From: Hofstenia miamia
Lineage: Eukaryota > Xenacoelomorpha > Acoela
Direction of reading: 5' to 3'
DNA length: 64,000 nt
Assembly: GCA_004352715.1 (NCBI GenBank)
Contig: SCFE01000014.1
Span: forward strand, 2,076,865 to 2,140,864
Notes under the pieces: model-generated
What the model was told of the DNA's origin: nothing
Databases searched by the model: none
Seen by the model: the letters and a program-made list of their open reading frames with translations, nothing else
Shown: one piece after another, positions 33,414-47,215 of the stretch
Layout: each line of letters opens with the position of its first letter
Numbering within the stretch: the stretch's first letter is position 1
Position numbers and translations under genes: made by a program

Positions 33414-34293
33414 CAGGGGTGTCGAAAAATTGATTGCAATTAGGCCTAATTGCCATTCAATTAACTGATTTCCGTGACTGTCAATTAACAATCAATTGAT
33501 TGTTCTTACCAATTAATTGCAACTAACTGAATGCTGATGGGGCTACTAGCGTAACGCATTTTATCAGTATGCAGTATGTTCCTTGATTGTTGAACGCTTC
33601 ATAAAAATACAGGAAATATTGGCTCATACAGATTTCTCAAGTTATAAGGGGTTAAAAGACTTCTCGACAACTCCAAAACAGAGTGCAGCTATATCTAAGC
33701 TCCGCACACACCTTGTGAAATTCAACTCGATTCAGAAATTCATCCAACGGGATGCCGCGAGTATTGCAGACCCTCGGTCACTCTTTAATGTATCATCATG
33801 GACTGCTCGGATATGGCCAAATATTTCGGGTCTGATATTGACATTGTTCATTCTAAAGAATTCGAGGTGGCCATTTCGAGAATCCAGAACAAATGGGCTG
33901 ACTCTCTTTCTATTGAAGAAAAAAATTCAGTTTATATCTTGTTGCTTAAACAGATAACTTGTCAAGAACTGAGGTAGACGACGTTGCATCAGTGATCAAA
34001 TTCCTTTTCCTTTATCAACTTCTAATCTGGTGGAATTGTCCTTTTTCTACAGCAAAATGATGTTTTTGGATCATTGCCAATCATTGTCACCAGCATATGT
34101 TGAGGAACATATTTTTCTCTCAAGCTAAGTGTACGGTTTTACAACAAAGAACTCATTTCAATTATATGCTAACCAGTCAACAATTAATTACAATAAATTG
34201 CTATTAATTGATATTCTGACAAACAATATCAATTTAATTGATTATCATTAACAAATATTTGATTGCTTGAAAATAAATTCTTCGGAACCCTTG
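33414..34293 (+). mobile_element. Short hAT element with TIRs and 8-bp target duplication
   Basis: The left end is CAGGGGTGTCGAA (33,414) and the right end is the reverse complement of CAAGGGTTCCGAA (ending 34,293): imperfect 13-bp TIRs of hAT type. They are flanked by GTGGCAAA (33,406-33,413) and GCGGCAAA (34,294-34,301), an 8-bp target duplication with one change, the duplication length of hAT elements. The subterminal regions are full of CAATTAATTG-like motifs on both sides. The interior encodes only the C-terminal third of a transposase, so this is an internally deleted, non-autonomous copy of about 880 bp. Confidence 0.88.
33583..34140 (+). pseudogene. hAT transposase C-terminal fragment inside the short element
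   Basis: From 33,583 the frame reads IVERFIKIQEILAHTDF, then TTPKQSAAISKLRTHLVKFN and DAASIADPRSLFN, a pattern seen in some hAT-like transposases. After a frameshift near 33,800 it continues as IVHSKEFEVAISRIQNKW. After a further gap, near 34,020-34,130, FYSKMMFLDHCQSLSPAYVEE is the dimerisation motif, corresponding to the usual FS-x-A with R-x-x-L-x-P-x-x-x-EE. Frameshifts and a stop follow. The catalytic residues upstream are absent. Confidence 0.7.
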
Positions 34294-34301
34294 GCGGCAA
34301 A

Positions 34302-35426
34302 TTTTGTGAACATTGAAAATTCTTCATGAAGTAGGCATTGTTTGTTAGTGACAACCCAAGCAAAAATGTTTTATCTTTCTTTAAATTCCTGTTTACTGTC
34401 GATTTAAATTATCTTTTATGATAGATCTTTCTAAGTAACAGAAGGTTGTCTAGAAAATTATAGTTACAGTTCTTCTACACATTTTCCACCTGATTTTATT
34501 CTTTGAAGAAGATCTCAATCAATTCATCGCAATATTGCCCAAATCTCATTAATATAATGTGTAAATATTAGTAATGGGTTAATTACATTATTATTGACAC
34601 GTATTGTGATTGAATAATGACTCAGCAATACCTATTTGGAAAACTGTATTCGAATAATGTTGGTTTTAATTTGTTTAAACCAGTACTTTTCAAAATATTG
34701 AACAAACTACCATCAAGAGGGCTTAATATAAGGATTATGAATATATACGTTGACAAGAACAAATTTGATATTAATATAGCTTGAAGTATTGTTTTTTAAC
34801 ACATCCCACTGCAAGTGTTCTAATTGAATTGTATTTTGAGGTTGAGCTGACATTCTCTCAACCATTCATCTTGTGGTGTGAAATTATTTGGAAAGTTATC
34901 TACCACCTGATTTATATCCTGATGATTAAAAAAGAACTGCGGTCATGTGTATTAAAAATTTTATCCACTACAAAATTGCATTAGAAGAAATAGCCATTGC
35001 TCTATAAAGGTGCATTTTTAAGTCAAATAAATATTTAAATAATGAATGTGATATCACTTTATGCAAACATACCAGCTAAATACCAATCTAGAAACTTATT
35101 CTGAATGTTGAACGGCATGCATTTAAAAACACATTTTCAAAGTCAATGCATGAATTTGATATTACAAAAACTCAAAAAAATTAGTCAAGTGTGCATTAAA
35201 ATTTAAACTTTGACTAAGTGTATTGTAATTACACATTTTGCATCATTTATATATCAATGCCCGGATTGAAAATCCATTTTGTCTTTCAAAGTCCATATGC
35301 GCCATTTTAAATGTACTCAATTTTTTCAACTGTATTAATATTCGTTACTAATTTATTAGTGTTTGTCCTGACTGTGAGAAATCACACAAGTAATCTGCCT
35401 AAGTATTTCACAAGAATATAAATTCA
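34302..35426. other. AT-rich intergenic, no gene seen
   Basis: Nothing supportable on either strand. Confidence 0.5.
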
Positions 35427-35524
35427 TGTTATATATATATATATATATACAGGGGCGTATGCAGGATTTTCTAACGGGAGGGACGCCTTAGTCATTACTA
35501 AAACCGAGATAAAGCATCACGAAA

Positions 35525-35558
<34 letters not shown>
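35427..35558. repeat. Two (TA)n tracts around an hAT-like end sequence
   Basis: TA tracts at 35,427-35,449 and 35,529-35,558 enclose about 80 bp that begin CAGGGGCGTATGCAGGAT, which resembles non-autonomous hAT termini. A similar sequence lies at 3,195. The other end is missing. Confidence 0.6.
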
Positions 35559-35564
<6 letters not shown>

Positions 35565-38500
35565 TACAATAAACAATTAATTGAAATCAGGCAGAAATTA
35601 GATTAAAATCACTTGTGATTGTTTTCTATTTGCAATTGGATTAAGAAAATTCTTTTCCAGATGTTATTCTAGTTTCCATGCCTCACTCCCTGATGAGAGT
35701 AAATAGGTATTACGTAATTTGTTATTGAATGTAAACCAGAAGGACAATGGATGCCATCTACTAATTATCTTTCAAAGAAAGCCGCCAATTAAATATGGAA
35801 TTCTTATAATTATTTCAATCATATTTGACAAATGAGCTAGTCTTGGAAAATCAATAATTCACCATTTATTTCAAGACAATTCATTGTATGAACCTAGAAT
35901 GCGTTATAAGAGTGAAGTTATCATAATTAAGTTTTATATTTAAAAAAATATAAAAAATGGTTCATATATGGCGGGAGCCACAGTCATGGTAATTAGATAG
36001 TGATAGCGGATACCCGATTAAAAGCCACCCGATTTCGAGTTTCGTGTGGAATAGGGTATCAAATTGTCGAGTCCGGTCAGGTTCGGGTACCAAGCATAGA
36101 TTGATTGATACAAAGGATACGGATGTTATCTACCACTTCATTTGAAAAAGATCTAAGAAGTTAAATAATACCAATTAATGGTACTCTATCAGAAAATGAT
36201 CCAAGACGGAAGGTTTGCCAATCAAAATTTACGTTTCCTGTCGGGTCCATGATAACCTCATATTGTCACTCTTAATGGCATGTAAATCTAAATCATATAT
36301 ATGAAAAATATAAAAGATGGTGTACAATATATATTTGAGTAATACGCAATTGATACTGTGTGGCTTGGCTTGTGTCGGTTTATTAATGTTTCGAAAATGA
36401 ACATTTTAAATCAATATTTTTTCAAAGCAGCCTACAGATATAGTAGCTTAGAATGGGCGCGCGCACTATTCAGACTTGGAGTTGTGTGGGTTTTTTCACA
36501 CAACCAAAACAACGCAACAACAAAAAGCTGTTGTGTCACCCAACATGCACAACATAAATATTAAATAACATTTATATGTGCATAACGGAGTTTAATATAC
36601 ATTGTGATTTTTAGTGATGGGAAATTGATTTCAAGATTTGTAATACATGTATTGAATGACCAGTTCGATTCCCAGGAATTTTTACATTTAGATTTTTGCT
36701 ATGGGGATACCTAAGGGGAAGAGTTCACCGTCAAATGCCGACCAACTCAAACCAGCTATCCAAACAGAAATTCAGTAAGTTAGACCACATCTCACCAGTG
36801 CAGTAATGAGAAGTTTGCAAGTTCGGGTCAATACTTACTTACTTTCAGGAGGGCAGCACATAAAAATGCTGTATTTAAAGAGAACTAAATATAACTATCA
36901 TTTTTCAACATTTTTTAATGCTTTGCCAAGAGACTACTCGATTAAGTAGTTCTTGGTTTTGCTTAGTAAAATCCCTCCAATAACTAGCTATTAAAAATCA
37001 CTCTGTATAAGAGAATGTGCATTACTTATATTTGTAAGGTATCCACTAAAACAATTTGTCTTCTAAAAATGTCAAGGCATCAATATTAAGAAAGGAAAAG
37101 AGTATGAAACGTATTTTCATAAAATTTAGAACTGCATACTTCCAAAATACAGCTAAATACACCAAAGGAAAATTTTTTTTGTAATGCTCCATTTGAAGCT
37201 AGCATTATTCATGATCTTGTACAATTCGCTGAGATATGAAAAAATTTATTACACCAGTCTTATTTAGGAAAAATATAATCGACAAAAAAGATTTTTTCAA
37301 GTAAATTTGAATGAAAACAATTAGCAATGATTTGAATAAAAAGTATTATCATCATTCTCCACATTAACACCAATAGAATCCCACACAATAAAAAAATGTT
37401 GTGTTGTGTTTTGTACACAAGACAGGCATTAATACAGTATAGTATATACTAGTAGAGCATAGTGCGGAAGATATATCGAAATAATATCAAAAATCAGATA
37501 AATAGATTTCAAAGGTTGAAAGTTTATATAATTATATAATTAATATAAACGAAATTATAGGTAATATAAATATAAATATGCACAAAAATTTTCATAGTGA
37601 TAATAGTTACGATTCATGTACAAAAAATTGCTAAATTTGATCCTCGGCTATACCTCACAATAATCGAGCTTAAAACATACTCGCCAATTCAATCCACAGT
37701 CCCATTTGTTAATACCCACCGTTCTCAAGGCATGCAAAAAGTATTAATGTTGTATTTTTGACAAGTTCCAAATTCAGTAAATTAGTAATTATTGGCCTTA
37801 CCCAAAACCTTCTTCTAAACATTTTCAAAGATTCTGTCATTAAAGGAATTATGCTTTTAACTCAATGTCTCCTCCAGGATTTAACATTCTCAGCACCTCT
37901 TGGCAGTTATTCCATCTCCTTCACCCCCTTGCATAGAATGGCGTGGCCTAGGCAGTTAATCAAAATTATTTTAAAAAGAATTTAAGCATAGGAATGCTTC
38001 TTGTTCACAGTTATTCTAAACGTTTACTATAAAATTCTATTTGGATAATGTCTTGCAATATTTCGGCCAAATATACATATATGATATAACTACCTGATTT
38101 CTTTGCATCTTTTATGATATTTCACTAAATTAGAATAATTTATTTATATTTCACTTCATTAAATTATAGGTTGGCAACATTTGATTATTATCAAATTCGA
38201 CTCTATTTTATTCAACACTAGTTTGTATCAACATCAATAGATAAGCTGTGTATCAGTTTAAATGATTCATTGCTGACTAAAGAAATAAATGACTATATGC
38301 AATGTTTGAACTTTAGATGCAAACAAATATCAAAACTTAACGTTTGCTAATTTTAAATAACTGTAGTTTAACTTAAAAGTATATTTTTTTTAAAATTGTA
38401 ATGTCTTTCTAATAATTGTGCATATTGATTCACTGTTTATTTTAAAAATGAATTTTATGAAGCACATCTCTTCCTTACTACCCTCTTCTGTGTGACTAAA

Positions 38501-39836
38501 TAGCAAAAGGAAATAAAGATTTATTTATTTAAAAATATTCTTTAGAGACCTATAAATGTTATTTGGTAAGCTCTTTCTAACATGTTGTCATGTGACAACA
38601 TTATGCAAGGCTGTAAAAGTCTATGAAAAACATCGTTTCATTGTTTTGTTTCCTCTTGGAAACGGCATACACAATAACATTTTGATTGAAACTTAGATTA
38701 ACAGACTCAATTATTATTGATCACTTATAAATCAGGTCATGTGCAGGATTTATCAAGAGAATGACGTTGCAGTTTCAACTTTGTCTTAGAATCTTGTTTT
38801 GACAGTAAACTGATTTGAACTGAAGCTATAAATAAAATGAGTTTCTAATTACAATGTTTTTAATAAATGGGATATCAAACTTATAAGAAAGGGATTGCAC
38901 CAAAAAAAACAACTATGAATTTTTCCGTAGTAGATGTACTCTCTAGAAATTTTTCATCATGTTTTATCATGTAGACTTTCTATATGCGTAGACTATTATT
39001 TTTACTTTTTTATAAAAAAAATCGAATGCCATCTTGCGGTGATAGGGTGAATTGTGTCTAACAAATCTGCCAAATTGGGTGAATTCTTAGAACGACCTAA
39101 TGTGGGAAAGAATGCAGAAGTGAAGGAACTTTGTAATATTCTTTATATGAAATACTTAGTTAATTGAATTCGTGGCACGTGGCACTTCTGACCTATTTTG
39201 ATTTTATCACTAATAACTTATAGGAGATTATTAATGAACGTTTTCCTTTTGAAAGTATTTTGTTCTGATATTGCATTCTGGCAACTATTTTAAAAATTAT
39301 TCAGCATATAATCCAAATTCCATGTTCTGAATTTCAAGAGTATGCTGTTCTAAACCTCTCGTGTAATATTGTTGGTTTTTTGATTTCCTGTATTATCAAT
39401 GTAAAGTCTTTCAGTATATACTCTTCATAAGCATAAACTTTTGTTAGCAGTATCTACGTAGTTTAAATTAATTTACAATGTAACTATAGATGTTGAATTA
39501 GATTTGAAAAAAATAATTGCATATGTTAGTGGTTAGTGGCCTACGAAACAAAGATCCATATAAAACGGATGTGAGGAATAATCAGCTAACAATTTGTCAA
39601 AATACAACATTAAATAGCAATATTGGATATTCAAGAAATTTAGGAATAGAAGAGTTGGACATGATTTACAAAGTCCTAATAAATGTATGGAAAGCAGTGA
39701 TCTGAGATTGTACTATGTCCATCTTTTAGCAATATTTTTAATATGTTGAAGAAGACTAAGCTTTCTCAGACAGAAGAAATTATTTCAAGAGTTGGTCAAC
39801 AAAATGACTTATTAAATGAATCTGATAAATATGAAT
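35559..39836. other. AT-rich intergenic, no gene seen
   Basis: Only short frames. A perfect 8-bp hairpin (GTTGTGTG with CACACAAC) lies at 36,481-36,504. No RNA gene or element could be recognised. Confidence 0.5.
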
Positions 39837-40351
39837 TATATATATATATATATATATATATATTTCAAAGTAGCTATACTGAGCTTCTCCATATTCATAT
39901 TCTACGTAGACGCTATGAAAGGGATAGACACGTTTCGTTTATTTAAAAGATCATCAGTACAAATATGAGATAAAACCTTAATATATTTACAGTAGACGTC
40001 ACTGTATATAATTTAATATTGCATGCTTTTAAAATAAGTTCAATGATATCATGCTTAGTTGTTTATTTAATAATTGATCTGTGTTTGATTTTTTAATTAT
40101 TAATGCACACACAATCTAAAAAGCAGATATGAGACAAGTTGGCACATCAAGGAAAAAAATTCAGGAATATACATCCCGTATATTTCAAATTGCAATATAT
40201 CCTACAAAATCAATACAATCAAGGCCTTATTTAATAGAGCAAAAATTAAATCTGCAAATTACCAACATCTAACATCTGCAGCATATTTGTACTGATGATG
40301 TTTTAAATAAACAAAATCAGTCTATCCCTTTCATAACGTCTATGTAGAATA

Positions 40352-40385
<34 letters not shown>
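39837..40385. repeat. Inverted-repeat element with hammerhead-like core, flanked by TA tracts
   Basis: 39,891-39,967 and 40,282-40,358 are inverted copies, identical at about 70 of 77 positions without gaps. (TA)n tracts flank both outer sides. Read inward to outward, each arm contains CTGATGA (minus strand at 39,957-39,951; plus strand at 40,292-40,298), followed after 14 bases by GAAA in the left arm and AAAA in the right arm. CTGATGA...GAAA is the conserved core pair of hammerhead ribozymes, which are known in Penelope-like elements. The intervening helix would be short and weak, so the ribozyme call is tentative. The spacer of about 310 bp is non-coding. Confidence 0.65.
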
Positions 40386-40393
<8 letters not shown>

Positions 40394-41695
40394 TGATTTA
40401 TATATTTTTATATATTATATAATATATAAAATATAATATAAAATATATTGTATATTTTATTTATATATTTTATATATATATTTATATATTATGTATAAAT
40501 ATGTTAAGTTAATAGTTTACGGAATTGTCTTCAATAATTTAAAATATTAACTAAGATGAAGCAGTCAGCAGGATTAATAGTCGTACAATGATGTTTCCTT
40601 AAATTTATATTATCTACATAGTAAAAATCTGTTAATTAAGTAATGTATCTAGGCACTAAATTTTTTCTAAAAACATGCATCTAATATTCAATATGGACTT
40701 AAAACATAAGTAACAACGGGCGTATGGTATCTAAAATTGTAAAGCTCCTTTAGCGCTTTAAGTTTCTTAAGCTTTATGAAAGACCAATACTGTATTTTGA
40801 TGTAACTTTAAATTAGTATGCCTCTAAACTATATATATTTTCCTGGATGCATAAGTATTTTTACCCGCGATCCCGGGTCTGAAATATTTTATCGCAGCTT
40901 ATCACTCACTTTGGATATTTAGAAATCACAACTGAATTTTAGAAAACTTCCTTCAGGGAAATGCTTGTTTAAATTAAAATAAAAATGTTCTCCAGTGAAT
41001 ATCAGGTCGCAATTTTTAAATGACGTACGTGCAAATTTTTTGCATCACTATCATTAAAATTCTTAGAAAATCCACATGCATTCCTTATTCATAACGACAA
41101 TTAAAATTTTTTTTCAATCTAATAAAATGAACTGGAAGAGAAGATAAAAGTGCTAAAGCTCTTTAATTAGCACACGTTGACTCAATATTAAACGTAAGGG
41201 CTGATTGCAATCTATCAAAGTACAGATTGTATTTGATAAATATGACAAAGTAAGAAACGCCTCAAAGGAGCAGTGACACGAAATTGATATTATAATGGTT
41301 ACGTTAACGTTTCTTCAACCATCAGTTCTATATGTGGTCCTCTCAAATATTCAGTTTACCAACCAACGCATGACGACTTATTTGACCATTTATTTCCATA
41401 TCAAATTAATAATATTTATTGAAATCTGTCATTCAGAGATCGAACATTTAGTATAGCTTCAACATATTTATCCATGCAGAGTTTGTTCGATTTATTTACA
41501 ATCAAAATTCTCGAAGTTAATTCTTGCATCAAATTTGATTAGTTCTTTTGACATAAAATTTTAAAATTTATTATTTTGTAAATCTGGAAAAAGACTGATT
41601 TCAACACAAATTGTTGCATTTCATAATTTACAAATATGTGTAAACTGAAGGAATAATAATTTCTTAGAAAACTTTTCAGAAACCTCCCACACATG

Positions 41696-41734
<39 letters not shown>

Positions 41735-43540
41735 TAATTCACATATTATGTTTGGGCATGTCGTTCATAGCCATAACCATATTTGTATAAAAATCTCAAG
41801 AAGCAAAAAACAAAAAGTTAAACATGGGAATGAGTATCGACGAAAACTAGATTAAATAAAAAGCTTGCAACTAAAACAATAGATGTGAGGTGGAACTAGG
41901 AAGAACATTGGTTCAAAATCTCCACTAAGGATTTTAATGTTAATGTAGTAGTTTCCTTGTGTATTCGGATCTCAGAGAACTAAAGAATGTTATGCAGTAG
42001 CAGTATTTTATTGAAAGAATTTCGGTGTCATACAAGCATGAATTTTAAACGAATTCAGCTTCGAAAAACGTCATATCTCTATTGAGGTTAAAACTAACAT
42101 TCAACCATGGTACTCGTTAAAACATATTAGCAGGAAGGAAGTCAACATATGTATATGGTAACAAGATTGATGTAATGTATATTACTAATTTACTCAACTG
42201 TCAAAATGTGGAATTATATTGTGCAAAATACCGAAGGGATTGATATATACAATTTCTTGTGCTTGGCAGAATACCTCGAATCCACAGCGGATTTTTGTGG
42301 CATAGAGCTTTGGGCTCTAAATTCAAAATTAATATTTGTAAATTGCACCTAGTACCGAGTAATAAGAATGTCAACTAATTATAAAATTTTGCCGAAATAT
42401 ATTTATTTATAGTTATAGATGCTATATTTATGAACTTTTCCTCAAAATATTAACGTTTCACGAAAATTCCCAAACATACACCAAGGAATAAATATTATAA
42501 CCAACGTTGTATATTTCTGATAATTATTTATAGATCTCTTATTTACTGATAAGAAATGTAAATGGCTTTTTATCCACATACTGCTTATAAAAGTCATAAC
42601 ATAAATTCTCTCCAGCAATATAAATTAGTGAAAATTAAATATTATTGCTAGTATTCTGTTTATTATATTACCAAATAAATGGATATACAACATCAGTGTT
42701 TATTCAATTTTGTAAGAATTGCAGACATACCAGTAGCTAAGGTTTTCAATTCGTAGTTCTTTAGAAATCATGAAAAACAAAAAGCAAGTCTTTTATATTT
42801 TTCATGGTGATTGAATTGAGTATTTGGCCTGCACCCTTGACCATTTCAAAGTCCTTACAATGTACTAACTAAGCTAAAATGTTTACAGCGATTATTAGCA
42901 TCTAAGACATACAATTCCACAGAAGATTACCATTGTGTCTTAAATAGTTTTCTCTGATTTAATTTATTTCGTAAACTATTCTTCAGTATGTTGAGATGTC
43001 TGTGGTTCTGCAACTTTGGCAACATACAGTTACTGCGCCTATGAGGTGAACTGCAATGAGGCGCACTTGCAGCACAGTGGCAAAGATAATCAACCTACTA
43101 TTACATCAAAATTTTCAAACCAGAATTTTGCTATTTATACCAAGGTATAAGGCAGCCTAATACATGCGTTGATTAATGTCAAACAACATGCAAAATTGCG
43201 TAAATGTTCTGAAAACGATACATGTAAGAAAATTGGTCAAACTAGTCAGCAAATGCAGTAAATAGATGAAACCAACATCTGAATTTTCTAAAATTCAGTT
43301 ACAAAGTATTGATCTCCATAGTTATTTTTGCGACAATTTTCAATTAAATTAAATATTTAGGCGCGTTTTCCTTCATCGTCATCTGAAATGGTCAATACAT
43401 GTGCAACACATCATCTAAATGGTTAACTATACAATCCGTAGTATCGCAATTGTCATTAAATTAGTTAATCTTGCTTTAAGAACATCGAAACTTTAACCAA
43501 CCTACATTTTACCCCACTACCTATATGCATCAGCTGTCCG
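40386..43540. other. AT-rich intergenic, no gene seen
   Basis: TATA/TTATATA-rich low-complexity DNA continues to about 40,505. A (TA)n tract lies at about 41,697-41,731. Otherwise nothing was recognised. Confidence 0.5.
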
Positions 43541-43544
43541 GGTT

Positions 43545-43859
43545 CCTGGTTTGACAGTAGCTGATAGGGAGAATCTTACAAAATCATTACGTTACTACTC
43601 CAATGTCTGTGGATTAGATAAATCAAATCATATTGCCATTATTAATAAATCCTTCAAGAAGACATTTTCCAAAGCTGTACATCATATCGTTGAAGATGAT
43701 TCTCACCCCCTACATCACAAGATATGCAGACATCAATCAAGAGTTTCAGCAAGAAGACACTTTCAAATTACTTACTGCAGAATATCTATTGATAGAAATT
43801 CCTTTGTTCCAGCAGCGTGTCGTTTATTGGTGAACGGAAGTTCTCCAAATTATCTTTGA
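43545..43859 (+). pseudogene. LINE ORF2 C-terminal end
   Basis: An open frame of about 100 residues ends with the typical tail of LINE ORF2 proteins: HPLHHKICRHQSRVSARRHFQ, then RNSFVPAACRLLVNGS and a stop. The spacing and the R...SFVPAA.RL.N pattern match the C-terminal region seen in many APE-type LINEs. The RT is missing, so this is a 5'-truncated copy. It ends near (TA)n/(TTA)n sequence that may include the original tail. Confidence 0.7.
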
Positions 43860-43878
43860 ATAATTCAAATGTTTTGTA

Positions 43879-44247
43879 AATATATATATATATATATATA
43901 TATNNNNNNNNNNNNNNNNNNNNNNNNNNNNNNNNNNNNNNNNNNNNNNNNNNNNNNNNNNNNNNNNNNNNNNNNNNNNNNNNNNNNNNNNNNNNNNNNN
44001 NNNNNNNNNNNNNNNNNNNNNNNNNNNNNNNNNNNNNNNNNNNNNNNNNNNNNNNNNNNNNNNNNNNNNNNNNNNNNNNNNNNNNNNNNNNNNNNNNNNN
44101 NNNNNNNNNNNNNNNNNNNNNNNNNNNNNNNNNNNNNNNNNNNNNNNNNNNNNNNNNNNNNNNNNNNNNNNNNNNNNNNNNNNNNNNNNNNNNNNNNNNN
44201 NNNNNNNNNNNNNNNNNNNTTATTATTATTATTATTATTATTATTAT
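43879..44247. repeat. (TA)n and (TTA)n microsatellite with a 316-N gap
   Basis: TA tract to 43,903, N at 43,904-44,219, then a TTA/ATT tract to about 44,247. Confidence 0.95.
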
Positions 44248-45714
44248 GTTTACTAAGTATTCTTTATTTTCAACGAAATATTTGTGTAGACCTAGATATT
44301 TAGATCATTAAACTACAGTTTTCAAAAGCTTTGTATCAAATTAATTACATAAATATCAAGCACATATGCTTAGTTTGAGAATCAGTGAACGATAAATCAT
44401 TCTTCGACAAGTACGTGTCAAGCATTCTTGAAACTTATTACCTTGTTTATCATCAATTAAATGTACATCATAAATCATTCGTTGCAAAGTTCACTAGAAA
44501 TTCACAAGTCATGCACTGTAAATTATGGCATTAATTAAAACATTGATTTAATGTGTTTTCGAATATCTATTTGACACAATGTACAGTACATGCTACAAAA
44601 CTATATATTTTAACAGAGATCTGAAATTATTCTCAGTTTATTTGTCGATTATTAACGTTAATATATGCATTGTATTTAAAATGAATTCAATATTATTTTA
44701 AGTTAGAAATTGGATCATTATTTTTCAGCTAACAATGGAAATTTGGTGCTACTGGTTCTTATAAATTACATCGTATGTCAAGATTTATCATTTCTAATTA
44801 TCTCCTAGATGTATCAATTACGGTATTGACCAAGTACTGGATATTCAAGCATTGTACTTTAGCGTACGGAGAACTAATATTAAAAGTATAAACTTGGTAA
44901 CACTCAGATATCTTTGCAATTGGCAATTATTTGAGGTTCTAAATGACATTTTGGGTTTTTGTATTTAGGTTTTTGTTAGTTTGTTCCTCCACAGTGGCCA
45001 AGTTAGAAAAAGAGGCTCGCCCAACAATTCTGCAACTTTTCTCTTTATCATATACCTTAGCAGCGGTTGAATCATTTATTAGTAAAGCAGGACTAATCCT
45101 AATTCCACTTGGAGCAAAACTAAATCCGCAAAGTACTAAAAAAATTTGTTTGTTTACTATGACCAAAATGATTATTGATGTTGAGAATATTATAAAATTA
45201 CTTGAAGATAGTTGCTTTTTTCTGAATACTTGATAATACGTATTTGAAAAAAATTGTTCCAGTATACTTGACTCTACTTGATACTTGGTAAATACGATAC
45301 TTGCCAAGACCTCGATAGCAATGTTTGCACATGTATTTTCCCAATTAATATATTAAATTTTACATCTACTGAAAATATTTAGATTGAAAATTAATGTAAT
45401 AAAAATGTACATCTGTGGTGAATTTAAAATGGAATTTTTTCAAATCGAAATCCCAAATTCGAAATTTAATTATTCTTATTCAGATTGTTTCTCACACTAG
45501 CAGTGCTTGTCAAGATCCTTCCAGTAGTTAAAAGCATCAATTTCATGAATGAAGCAACAAGCATATATTTTTTTCAAGCTGATAATAACGCGATCACCTC
45601 TAACAAGCTATGGATGTCTGGTAAAATTTGCAGTTGTATTCATAGTGATGCAGCGAGATAAATCGAATACCATCATCATGATTGATTTAGCACTAACCTG
45701 ATCGATTAATCGGA
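44248..45714. other. AT-rich intergenic; one uncalled frame
   Basis: A 122-residue minus-strand frame (45,307-44,939) and an overlapping plus-strand frame have no motif I recognise; neither is called. Confidence 0.4.
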
Positions 45715-45780
45715 CAGCCCTAATTTAGAATATGCGTCACTCGAATACAGCCCTAATTTAGAATATGCGTCACTCGAATA
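45715..45780. repeat. Tandem duplication, 33-bp unit, two identical copies
   Basis: The unit starting CAGCCCTAATTTAGAATATG at 45,715 is repeated exactly at 45,748. Confidence 0.95.
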
Positions 45781-47044
45781 AAATTAAGATTAACGAGGTA
45801 AGCTATTAAATGGAATTAAACTGAGTTGTTGTTTATGTGGATATCTTTATGTATTATATAAATCTCTACATTTAATCAAAAGAACAGCTGATTGACAGAA
45901 GGAATTCTACAATTTCATTGTTGAAAGCTTCATACAATATTTGAATTTTTTTTGTGTATGACCCTATTGAAACAGCGAAGCATGTATGATTGCTTAAGAA
46001 TAATTAATGACAAATTATTAATACACATATAATTTAAAATTGATATTTGATTGTATTAAAGACTTGTTTTTGCAAAGATGGTGTTAGTAGCTACAATAAT
46101 TTTAGTATCTAGAAAATATTTTATAAATTCCGGATTCCTGATTTGAATTTCAAAGTTTGAAGATTCAAGTTAGTTTTAAAAAATCAAAATTGACGTCAAA
46201 TTGTCAGCACAGTGTCGCTTTATTTATTTAGCTATTTATACAATGTCGTCACTTACATAACATCTTATGCGTGATTCGACTTCTGAACATAAACAATTTT
46301 CCACCCGTAAAAGTTGATTAATCCTTGGAATTTAAGTTAAAATTGCATATATGCGTTTTGCTAATGATGTAGTCAATGGATTGCTCTAAGTCAACAGATA
46401 TCAATTTATGAATTTTTTAAATTTATAGTTCTCAGATTCACTTTGAATGACTACAACTTTAAAATTTTCCCTACTTCTTTCAGGAATTCACAGTTATTTT
46501 GTTTTGATGGAATTCCCACAAAACTTACTAAACAGGTACTCTCACCTCACATGCAACTATTGCATGTATATAGACATCGCTGTAATCCATCGCTATTGCA
46601 AGGTTATAAAATTGTTTTATTGCAGATATTTGTAAAATTGAATGTACACTATAATTTTCCTTCTCAAAATGCGAGCGTGAAGCAAACAATTTTCTAAAAT
46701 TGGTTTAAATTTTCTTTGAGAATTTGTACGAAATAAAATAAACATATTTAGACAGACAAAAAACATGTTTATTTTGAAAGAAAACACAATTTGTTCAATA
46801 AAATCTGAGTTGGAGAATGTATACAACATAAATTATAATTTATTATTTGCCTATAAATGCATGCGAATTAGCAAAATAAACTTTTAATCCAGTTAACTTC
46901 AATATGATTGGTGCAATCATTTCCATCAATTAATCAATTTAGGAATGCAACCTAATCGTTTTCAAATATATTTTCGTTTTAGAATTATTTGAGCAACAAA
47001 AGCAAATTTATTAGTGCAAAATATGTAAATAAAATCTTGGCAAG

Positions 47045-47047
<3 letters not shown>
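45781..47047. other. AT-rich intergenic; LINE-tail-like piece at the end
   Basis: No gene. Around 47,008 the sequence AGCAAATTTATT followed by GCAAAATATGTA is shared with about 49,866, suggesting a common repeat. Confidence 0.4.
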
Positions 47048-47090
<43 letters not shown>

Positions 47091-47093
47091 CAT
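47048..47093. repeat. (TA)n microsatellite ending at a single N
   Basis: TA tract of about 45 bases; N at 47,094. Confidence 0.95.
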
Positions 47094-47215
47094 NGTACAT
47101 TCGGGTTCGTGTAAGTATTTGAAAAATCGGTTCGGTTTCGGTTCCAAATTCTGTACTAGATTCCAACAGTGGAACACGGACTTACACATTTATTAAAAGA
47201 AAGAAAATTATGTTC

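Noticed and set aside
36481-36504. GTTGTGTG/CACACAAC hairpin as an RNA element
   Set aside because: An isolated 8-bp stem with a T-rich loop in non-coding DNA, without any supporting context.
44939-45307. 122-residue minus-strand frame as a gene
   Set aside because: No motif, no supporting start context, and an overlapping plus-strand frame of similar quality; it cannot be distinguished from chance.
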